Shown here: piece after piece, positions 42,249-48,716 of the stretch
Layout: every line of letters starts with the position of its first letter
Numbering within the stretch: the first letter of the stretch is position 1
Origin: JALZKA01 sp963786495
GTDB taxonomy: Bacteria; Actinomycetota; Thermoleophilia; Solirubrobacterales; 70-9
NCBI GenBank assembly: GCA_963786495.1
Contig: CAWAZL010000002.1
Span: 1,426,001 to 1,490,000, forward strand
DNA length: 64,000 nt
Direction of reading: 5' to 3'
Made by a program: the position numbers and the translations under genes
The notes under the pieces: generated by a model
The model's database searches: none
What the model was told of the DNA's origin: nothing
What the model saw: only the letters and a program-made list of their open reading frames with translations

Positions 42249-43516
42249 GCCATCTCTCCTCTCACCGGCGCGGTTGGCGCCGTTGCTTCGTCTTCCATCG
42301 TTTCACCAATTGCCTCCGGCTCGGCTTTCGGACCACCTCGAAGCCTGAAGGTCAAGATCGCGAGCCCTGCGATCGCAACCAGGATCGGGGCGCCGCCCTG
42401 GATCGCCAGGGTCCCCCTCGCGCCAATGGCTTCGACGAGGAAGGCGCCGAGCGCAAGCGCGCCGAGCTCGGCTCCGTTTCGCAGCGCGTTGTAGGCGGCG
42501 CCGGAGCGCCCATGCGCGTTCGCAGGCGTGCGCTCGTGGATCAGGGTGCGGACCAGGACGTTCTTCGTGCCGTGGCCGATGCCGCCGACCAGGTAGCAGC
42601 CGACCGCGAGCGGCAGCGAGAGCAGGATCGTCTGGACGGAGAGGCCGGCGCCCTGGACCATGATCATCACCATCGCCATCGACGCGAGCGATGTCGATCC
42701 GATGCGCGAGGAGACGAACAGCGCCCCGGCGGCCATTCCGAGCGTCCAGGCTGTCATCACGGCGCCGTACCCAAAGTCGCCTGCGTTGAGGTCATCGGTC
42801 ACGTAGAAGACCTCCGCCGTCGCCACACCGGTCATCAAGAGGAGCGTCACGAAGGTCACGCCCATCATGAGCCGCAGGACCGGGTCGTGCCCGAGGATCT
42901 CGAAGCCGCCGCGAACCTCGTGCTCCTCACCCTCTTCGTGGGCCGAGGCGGGCCGGCGGCGAACCGAGAGCATCCACGCCGCCACGGCCACCGCCGCGAA
43001 CGTCAGGGCGTTGATGGCAAGCGCGATTTCGATCCCGCCGGCGCCCGCCAGGGCACCACCGACGATGGGCCCGATCGTCATGCCCATGTAGCGGGCGGTC
43101 TCGACGTGGCCGTTCAGGAGCTTCAGCCGCTCGCCTGACGCGACTGAGCCCGTTAGGGCGAACTCGGCCGGCGACGAGAAGGCGTTGACCGTGCCGAGCA
43201 CCGCGACCAACGCGATGATCGCCGCGACCGAGTCTGTGGCGAGGATCAGCGTGGCAGCGACCACCGCCTGGACCAGGGAGGCGATGATCAGCAATCCCCG
43301 CGTCTCGACCCGGTCGATGAGCTTGCCGGCGGGCGAGGAGAACAGCACCATTGGCCCCCACAGCGCGACGAAGAGGCCTGAGACCGCCCATCCCGACCCT
43401 GAGGTCTCGGAGACGAGCGCCGCCAGCGGGATCAGGGCGAGAAAGTCACCGCCCGCCGACAGCCCCACGGCGCCGACGAGAAGCCTGGAATCTCGTTTGC
43501 CCCCATCCGCGTTCAT
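42245..43516 (-). CDS. MFS transporter
   Basis: 423 residues from ATG 43516, with 12 predicted helices. LVGAVGLSAGGDFLALIPLAALV, the loop-2 motif GKLIDRVETRGLL, and a central acidic loop (HEEGEEHEVRGG, ~205) split two six-helix halves. Resembles the drug/metabolite efflux (MFS_3-like) group; substrate unknown. Its stop overlaps the cupin start by 4 nt, and the GNAT gene ends 5 nt upstream. Confidence 0.88.
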   Translation of the reverse strand: MNADGGKRDSRLLVGAVGLSAGGDFLALIPLAALVSETSGSGWAVSGLFVALWGPMVLFSSPAGKLIDRVETRGLLIIASLVQAVVAATLILATDSVAAIIALVAVLGTVNAFSSPAEFALTGSVASGERLKLLNGHVETARYMGMTIGPIVGGALAGAGGIEIALAINALTFAAVAVAAWMLSVRRRPASAHEEGEEHEVRGGFEILGHDPVLRLMMGVTFVTLLLMTGVATAEVFYVTDDLNAGDFGYGAVMTAWTLGMAAGALFVSSRIGSTSLASMAMVMIMVQGAGLSVQTILLSLPLAVGCYLVGGIGHGTKNVLVRTLIHERTPANAHGRSGAAYNALRNGAELGALALGAFLVEAIGARGTLAIQGGAPILVAIAGLAILTFRLRGGPKAEPEAIGETMEDEATAPTAPVRGEMA

Positions 43517-43521
43517 CGGAC

Positions 43522-43989
43522 CTACAGTGTCTTTTCTCCGAAGAACGTTGCGATCGGATTTCCGTTGAAGTTCTCGATCGGCTCGTAGCCCGCCTCCTGG
43601 TACATCCGCCGCGCACCGTGCTGATCTGGCCCGGTGTCGAGCCGGGCGCGCTCGTAACCGAGCTCGCGCGCCGCGTCCTCGAGCGCGACCAGGAGCTCGC
43701 GGCCCCTGCCCCCGTTTCGGGCCTTGGGCACCACGTACATGCGCTTGATCTCGCACGCGCCTTCGCCGAGGTCCTTGATGCCGCCACCGCAGACCGCAAT
43801 GCCGGACTCGTCGAAACCGACCAGGAACAGCCCTCCGGGCGGCCCTAGCTCCTTGGGCCCGGCCTTCGGCATCTCGGGGCCATCGAGAACGACGCCCGTG
43901 TACATCGTCGCGATCTCCTCGCGCATGGCGACGACAAGTGAGCGCGCGGGCTCCTCTTCGAGCGGAATTGGGCGGAACGTGATCGGCAT
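43522..43989 (-). CDS. GNAT acetyltransferase
   Basis: 155 residues. Acetyl-CoA loop region CEIKRMYVVPKARNGGRGRELLVALEDAARELGY with the R/Q-x2-G-x-G/A variant RNGGRGREL, then GARRMYQEAGYEPIENFNGNP. First gene of the minus-strand GNAT-MFS-cupin-GST run; it might modify the compound exported by the MFS protein (inference). Confidence 0.88.
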   Translation of the reverse strand: MPITFRPIPLEEEPARSLVVAMREEIATMYTGVVLDGPEMPKAGPKELGPPGGLFLVGFDESGIAVCGGGIKDLGEGACEIKRMYVVPKARNGGRGRELLVALEDAARELGYERARLDTGPDQHGARRMYQEAGYEPIENFNGNPIATFFGEKTL

Positions 43990-44012
43990 GGCATCTAGCG
44001 TAGGCTGAATCC

Positions 44013-44435
44013 ATGGCTGAACCTGCGCTCACAGGACACTGCGGATGCGGGGCTGTGCAGTTCGAGATCGACGAGCCGCTCGAGGCCGCCGGCTACTGCC
44101 ACTGCACCCGCTGTCAACGCCGCACCGGCGGCAGCGCCTCGGCGAGCGCGCGCGTTGCCCCAGGCTCACTGCGAGTGGTCGCAGGCGAGGAGCACCTGCG
44201 CGCCTGGGAGCCCGAGGGAGGCTTCGCCAAGGTCTTCTGCGCCGAGTGTGGATCCGCGCTCTTCGGCAGGGCGCCAGGCTCGGAAGAGCACTCGCTCGTC
44301 CGGATGGGCGTGATCGACGGCGATCCCGGCATGCGAATGATGGGCCACCAATACGTCGCGAACGCGGCGGTGTGGGAGCCCATCCCGGACGACGGCCTTC
44401 CGCGCTTCGACGGTCCCTTCCCGTCGCCTGACTGA
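44013..44435 (+). CDS. GFA-domain (glutathione-dependent formaldehyde-activating enzyme-like) zinc protein
   Basis: 140 residues with the full set of zinc ligands: GHCGCGAVQF (CxC), AAGYCHCTRCQRRTG (CxCxxC), and KVFCAECGSALF (CxxC). The family contains S-hydroxymethylglutathione synthase homologues, but most actinobacterial members have unknown roles. Starts 23 nt from a divergent GNAT gene. Confidence 0.9.
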   Translation: MAEPALTGHCGCGAVQFEIDEPLEAAGYCHCTRCQRRTGGSASASARVAPGSLRVVAGEEHLRAWEPEGGFAKVFCAECGSALFGRAPGSEEHSLVRMGVIDGDPGMRMMGHQYVANAAVWEPIPDDGLPRFDGPFPSPD

Positions 44436-44449
44436 CGGGAGGTGAGGGG

Positions 44450-45694
44450 ATGAAGTTCTCAATCCCCGCCCTCCGACCGCTCAGATTCCGCGACTTCCGT
44501 CTCTTGTGGACGGGTCTTGCGGTCTCGCTGGCGGGGGACGGAATGTGGCTGGTCGCCCTGGCGTGGCAGGTCATCGAGCTGGACGGAGGTCCCATCCAGC
44601 TCTCGATCGTCGCCACGGCGTACAGCATCGGGCTGATCGGGTTGATGCTCCCCGCAGGCATCATCGCCGACCGGCTCCCGCGCCGTGCCGTGATGTTGAG
44701 CGCGGACCTCCTGCGAGCGGCGACTGTCGCCGTGGTCGCCGTGCTGTCCGTAACCGACGCGCTCGAGCTGTGGCACCTGGCGCTCGCGAGCGGCCTGATT
44801 GGAATCGGCGAGGCGCTCTTCATTCCTAGCTACACGGCGCTGGTGCCGCAGCTTCTTCCCGACGATCAGATCCTCGCGGCGAACGGGCTCGAGGGCATGC
44901 TGCGTCCGCTCGCCCAGCAGGCGGTCGGTCCGGCGGTGGGCGGACTCGCGGTCGCTCTGCTCGAACCCGGGCTCGCCATCGGCATGGCGGCGGCCGCATT
45001 CATATTCTCGGCAGCCTGCCTCTCTCTGATACGGACCGACACGTGGCCGGCGCGCTCGTACGAGGAGCCGACGTCCGCGCTGTCCGATCTGCGCGAAGGG
45101 ATCTCGTACGTGCGGCGAACGCCGTGGCTCTGGGCAACACTGATCTTCGCCTTCGTTGCCGTGTTCTTCTTCGTCGGTCCGTTCGAGGTGCTGACGCCAT
45201 TCGTGATCTCTGACCGGGTCGGGGGTGGGCCGGTCGAGTACGGGATGCTGCTCGCCACTTTCGGCATCGGCTCGGCCATCGGCGCCCTAGGCATCTCGTC
45301 ACGCCCGCTTCCGCGCCGGTACTTGACGGTGATGCTCTGGGTGTGGGGCCTTGGCCTCCTGCCGCTCGCGCTCTTCGGCATCGTGACCGAGCTCTGGATT
45401 CTCCTCGCCGTTGCGATGGTCGTCGGCATCACAGAGGGCATCGGGACGGTCATTTGGGGAACGCTCCTCCAGCGCCGGGTTCCCGACGCGCTGCGCGGGC
45501 GTGTCTCGAGCCTCGACTTCTTCATGTCGCTTGCGCTGCTGCCGGCATCGATGGCGCTTGCGGGCCCCGCGGCAGAGGCGTTCGGGATCACCGCCGTTTT
45601 CGTAGTGGCCGGCGTTGTCTCGGCGGTCGCCGCTCCGGTCATGTTCCGCCTCGGCCGGCTCCGCGAGGACGAGCTCGCGCACCCCCTCAGCTGA
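44450..45694 (+). CDS. MFS transporter (enterobactin-exporter-like group)
   Basis: 414 residues, 12 predicted helices, starting PLRFRDFRLLWTGLAVSLAGDGMWLVALAWQVIEL, a typical MFS_3/EntS-type beginning. Loop motif GIIADRLPRRAVMLSADLLRA (~70) and the C-terminal half GTLLQRRVPDALRGRVSSLDFF confirm the family. Exports small hydrophobic molecules in known relatives. A GGAGG site lies before the ATG; its stop overlaps the next gene start (TGATG). Confidence 0.9.
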   Translation: MKFSIPALRPLRFRDFRLLWTGLAVSLAGDGMWLVALAWQVIELDGGPIQLSIVATAYSIGLIGLMLPAGIIADRLPRRAVMLSADLLRAATVAVVAVLSVTDALELWHLALASGLIGIGEALFIPSYTALVPQLLPDDQILAANGLEGMLRPLAQQAVGPAVGGLAVALLEPGLAIGMAAAAFIFSAACLSLIRTDTWPARSYEEPTSALSDLREGISYVRRTPWLWATLIFAFVAVFFFVGPFEVLTPFVISDRVGGGPVEYGMLLATFGIGSAIGALGISSRPLPRRYLTVMLWVWGLGLLPLALFGIVTELWILLAVAMVVGITEGIGTVIWGTLLQRRVPDALRGRVSSLDFFMSLALLPASMALAGPAAEAFGITAVFVVAGVVSAVAAPVMFRLGRLREDELAHPLS

Positions 45695-46443
45695 TGGACG
45701 CCCTCGAGGTCATCCTCGTCGCGGTGGGCGTCACCGCCGGCGCCACGCTTCAATCGGCGATGGGCTTCGGCTTTGCCCTGGTGGCCGGCCCGGCGGTCTT
45801 CGCCGTCGCCGAACCTGCCGAGGCGATCACCATCCTGATCGCGCTGGGGACGGCTTTGAACCTCCTGATCATGGTTGCCGAGCGGCGCCCGTCGGAGGTC
45901 CAGCAGAGCGAGGTGGTGCGCATCCTCCTGTGGGCCGCGCCGGGGGTCGTCGCGGGGATCTTCATCCTGATCGCCCTCTCGAAGCCGACGCTTCAGGTCA
46001 TCGTTGGGGTCTGCGTGATCATTGCCGTCGCGATCCAGGCCAGGACGCCACAGAAGGGTGCCAGCGCTGGGAATCCCGTCGGGCGCGCCGGCGCAGGCCT
46101 CGCTGCCGGCACCCTCACGACCACGACGGCGACGGCGGGGCCGCCCCTGGTCCTGTTCCTCCAGAGCAAGGGAGTGCGCCCCGAGGAGTTCCGCGACACC
46201 ATGGCCGCCCTGCTCCTCGGCCTCAACGTCATGGGAGCGATTGCGCTTGTCGCCGCGGACGGCCGCGCCGAGTTGCCGAACCTCGCGATCCTGGCGGTGC
46301 TCGTATGGATGGTCGTTGTCGGCCGCTCGGCGGGGCGCATCCTCTTCGACCGCTTCGATCAGCACTCGTTTCGCGTGGCGGGCCTCGGCCTGATCGTGGT
46401 CTCGGGCCTCGCCAGCATCGTCGCCGGGGTCGTGGGCGGATAG
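45694..46443 (+). CDS. TauE/SafE (TSUP) family membrane permease
   Basis: 249 residues, about eight helices. GVTAGATLQSAMGFGFALVAGPAVF (~13-37) and GLAAGTLTTTTATAGPPLVLFLQSKG (~130-155) are the duplicated TSUP motifs. Family members carry sulfite, sulfonates or organic anions. The ATG overlaps the MFS stop, so the two are co-translated. The following GNAT gene starts 10 nt after. Confidence 0.88.
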   Translation: MDALEVILVAVGVTAGATLQSAMGFGFALVAGPAVFAVAEPAEAITILIALGTALNLLIMVAERRPSEVQQSEVVRILLWAAPGVVAGIFILIALSKPTLQVIVGVCVIIAVAIQARTPQKGASAGNPVGRAGAGLAAGTLTTTTATAGPPLVLFLQSKGVRPEEFRDTMAALLLGLNVMGAIALVAADGRAELPNLAILAVLVWMVVVGRSAGRILFDRFDQHSFRVAGLGLIVVSGLASIVAGVVGG

Positions 46444-46453
46444 CGTCCGGACC

Positions 46454-46873
46454 ATGAGCGCGTCACGCGACGGTTATGAGATCTCGGGCGATAAGTCACG
46501 GCTCGACATCGACGTGATCTGGGGCTTTCTGAGCACCGCATACTGGTCGCCCGGCGTGGAGCGCGATGTGGTCGAGCGCTCGATCGAGGGGTCCACGGTG
46601 TTCGGCCTCTATGCGCCCGACGGCACCCAGGCCGGGTTCGCCCGCCTGGTCACCGACGGCGCAACGTTCGCGTGGCTGGCGGACCTCTTCGTCCTCGGGG
46701 AGCACCGCGGCAAGGGCCTGGGCGTCCGCCTTGCCGAGGCAGCTGTCGCCGAGTCAGAAAGGCTCGGCCTGCGCGCGACGATGCTCGCCACGAAGGACGC
46801 ACACACCATGTATGAGCGGTTCGGCTTTGAGCCTTTGCCGCCCGGCAGGTACATGCGCCGCTCGAGCGACTAG
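46454..46873 (+). CDS. GNAT acetyltransferase
   Basis: 139 residues. LADLFVLGEHRGKGLGVRLAEAAV contains the acetyl-CoA motif RGKGLG (~85), then LATKDAHTMYERFGFEPL. The opening ISGDKSRLDIDVIWGFLSTAYWSPG matches a common small GNAT group of actinobacteria and Bacteroidetes. Substrate unknown; last gene of the plus-strand run from 44450. Confidence 0.9.
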   Translation: MSASRDGYEISGDKSRLDIDVIWGFLSTAYWSPGVERDVVERSIEGSTVFGLYAPDGTQAGFARLVTDGATFAWLADLFVLGEHRGKGLGVRLAEAAVAESERLGLRATMLATKDAHTMYERFGFEPLPPGRYMRRSSD

Positions 46874-46874
46874 C

Positions 46875-47234
46875 TCAGGAGCGCTCGAGCACCTCGGCCA
46901 GCCGCGGCTCGCCGCACGCCCGCATCACAAGCGCCAGGCGCGAGGCCGCCACCGCGCCGTCGGGGCTGGCGAGCCCTTCGGCGTTCGCGAGGATCTCGCC
47001 CGCGCGCCCGAAGCCGATCGCGGGCCGGCTCGCCAGCAGGCGGCCGCTCCAGCGAACCGCGGCCCGCTCGTACCGGTCGGGGTCCTGGTCGCGGATGAGG
47101 AGCAGGATGCGGAGCGCATCTTCGAGCTCGATCCGCGTGCACTCCACCGCCGCGAGCCGCACCAACTCGAGGTTGCCCCGCTCGATCGCGCGAAGAAGTC
47201 GGGAGCGGGGAGAGCCGGCGGCGGTCACGAACAC
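46875..47234 (-). CDS. Hypothetical helical protein
   Basis: 119 residues, nearly all helix: SRLLRAIERGNLELVRLAAVEC, LEDALRILLLIRDQDPDRYERAAVRWSGRLLA, RAGEILANAEGLASPDGAVAASRLALVMRACGE. The pattern suggests a small helical-repeat protein; no family recognised. It is convergent with the GNAT gene (1 nt between stops) and begins at an ATG beside a repeat-rich gap. Confidence 0.6.
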   Translation of the reverse strand: MFVTAAGSPRSRLLRAIERGNLELVRLAAVECTRIELEDALRILLLIRDQDPDRYERAAVRWSGRLLASRPAIGFGRAGEILANAEGLASPDGAVAASRLALVMRACGEPRLAEVLERS

Positions 47235-47267
47235 ATGTTCGCATCCGAGTCAAGGGTGCCGCGGATC

Positions 47268-47311
47268 GCGAACGTCCGACGCCGAGTCCCTACAGGGGGT
47301 GTATCGGGACG
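47268..47311. repeat. Dispersed palindromic repeat, copy 2
   Basis: GCGAACGTCC-GACGCCGAGTCCCTACAGGGGGTGTAT-CGGGACG. Arms CGTCC(GA) and TCGGGACG are imperfect inverted repeats. It aligns with the copy 63 bp on and with the copy at 20274. Confidence 0.65.
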
Positions 47312-47330
47312 CTCGTCTCGGCGCGCCAGC

Positions 47331-47373
47331 GCGAACGTCCCGCGCCGAGTCCTATAGGGGGTGCTGCGGGACG
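47331..47373. repeat. Dispersed palindromic repeat, copy 3
   Basis: CGTCCCGC (47336-47343) and GCGGGACG (47366-47373) are perfect inverted repeats around a 22-nt centre with CCTATAGGGG. Shares GCGAACGTCC, GCCGAGTCC and AGGGGGTG with copy 2. Confidence 0.7.
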
Positions 47374-47480
47374 TCCGTCGATTTGACCACGGAACTCGAC
47401 CTCAAGGCCCTTTGGGGCGTGGTCGGCCCGTGGACGATGCGAACGATGGGGATGGTGGAGCAGATCGCCGCAAGGCTCTG

Positions 47481-47508
47481 TTAGGGTCGCCTTATTAGGT
47501 ACCCCTAA
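47481..47508. promoter_or_regulatory. Tandem TTAGG-N4-CCTAA operator upstream of the EfeO-like gene
   Basis: TTAGGGTCGCCTTA (47481-47494) and TTAGGTACCCCTAA (47495-47508) are directly adjacent. The second matches TTAGG-N4-CCTAA exactly; the first differs by one base. This 14-mer is the right part of the IdeR/DtxR consensus box, so an iron-dependent repressor is the likely binder (inference). Confidence 0.6.
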
Positions 47509-47536
47509 CTCTCGATCTTTTGGAGGATCTGAACAC

Positions 47537-48633
47537 GTGAAGCTTGGAATCAGAAGTGCCGTCGGCGGCAGGCGCCGTCGGCTTGGCCTTTGTCGCTGCC
47601 GGATGCGGCGATGACGACTCGGACACCGAGTCGGACTCGGGCTCGGAGGAGTCGAGCGTTGATCTCGCAGCCGTCGAGACATATCTGACCGATCACTCCG
47701 CGGAGCTCCTGGAGCAGGTCACGATCCTTCAGGAGAAGGGTCAGGAGTACTACGACCTCGCCGAGTCCTACGACTTCGACTACGAGGCGATGATGAAGGA
47801 GTCGGGCGATGAGGTTCAATCGCTGATGACCGATTCGCAGGAGGCGTTCGAGGCCGCCAATCCCGCCTACGAGGAGATGGAGGGGATCGTCGCCGGCGTT
47901 CCGCGCCTCGCGCAGTACGACGTCGACATCGACGCCGGAAGCGACGCCTCGGACCCCGAGAGCGCGGTTTCGTTCTCACTCGAGTTGCCGGATGGCGAAA
48001 TGCTCGAGCAGCCGGGCAACCTCTTCTTCGTCACCGAGACCTCGCTCTACGGGACGAACCCCGACTTCCTGGCCGACGTGCCCCAGGACGTGGACGGAGA
48101 CGGCAAGGAGGAGGACCTGGAAGGGATCCCGGACGCGAACATCTACCTCGGGGCCGTGAACGAGTTCCTCTCGCCAGGCTGAGTCGCTTGATGCGGACGC
48201 GCAGGCATTCGAGGCGACCGAGTCCGACGCGCTCACCGCGATCACGGTGATGACGCCGACGATGAGCGAGTACTTCGAAGCGTGGAAGAACTCGGCGTTC
48301 ATCGCTGGCGAGGACGCGTCCGAGCTCGGGTTCGTCGCGACCTCGCGCCTGTCCGACATCGCGGACATCCTCGAGGGCATCGTCTTCGTCTATGACGAGA
48401 TCGAGCCTGTGATCGCCGAGGAGTCGCCCGAGCAGGCCGAGCAGACCGGCCAGGAGCTCGCCGACCTCCTCGCTTACGTCGAGGACATTCGGGACCGCGA
48501 AGAGCAGGGCGAGACGTTCTCTGCGGAGGACGCTGACACCCTCGGCTCGCAAGCCCAGCGCCAGGCGGAGGCAATCGCCGGCCAGGTAACCCAGGCGGCC
48601 GAGCAGCTCGGAATCGAGATCCAGGACGCGTGA
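47537..48633 (+). pseudogene. EfeO/imelysin-like iron-uptake lipoprotein with two frameshifts
   Basis: Three frames join. GTG 47537 (GGAGG 10 nt before) opens KLGIRSAVGG; within ~40 nt the frame changes to AGAVGLAFVAAGCGDDD, a lipobox. The body (VDLAAVETYLTDHSAELLEQVTILQEKGQEYYDLAE) runs to NEFLSPG-stop at 48182, where a second slip leads to AESLDADAQAFEATESDALTAITV, then EAWKNSAFIAGEDASELGFVATSRLSDIADILEGI to 48633. Helical content, lipoprotein signal and position next to FTR1 suggest an EfeO/EfeM-type periplasmic iron-binding partner; I do not see a clear HxxE metal motif, so family is tentative. Slips may be sequence errors. Confidence 0.6.
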
Positions 48634-48686
48634 GCTTGACCCAGACGGGGCCGGCACCTCGCCAGCCGGCCCTGTCTGGTCTACTC

Positions 48687-48714
48687 TTAGGGCTCCCTAA
48701 TTCGGGAACCCTGA
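48687..48714. promoter_or_regulatory. Tandem TTAGG-N4-CCTAA operator upstream of the FTR1 gene
   Basis: TTAGGGCTCCCTAA (48687-48700) matches TTAGG-N4-CCTAA exactly and TTCGGGAACCCTGA (48701-48714), directly adjacent, matches with two changes. The layout (two abutting 14-mers) repeats that at 47481, and the GTG start follows by 2 nt. Confidence 0.6.
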
Positions 48715-48716
48715 GC

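Larger units (their letters stand above)
47235..47536. other. 302-nt intergenic region with palindromic repeats and iron-type operator
   Basis: No gene seen. It contains palindromic repeat copies 2 and 3 (47268 and 47331), then two adjacent 14-bp operator-like sites (47481-47508), and the ribosome site GGAGG (47522-47526) of the EfeO-like gene. Confidence 0.7.

Noticed and set aside
42245..44032. 595-residue GNAT-MFS fusion suggested by one long minus-strand frame
   Set aside because: The upstream part is a different frame from the true GNAT gene (43522-43989); the MFS protein starts at its own ATG at 43516.
44866..46455. 529-codon minus-strand open frame
   Set aside because: Antisense to an MFS transporter and a TSUP permease; low-complexity Arg/Asp/Gly sequence without domain marks.
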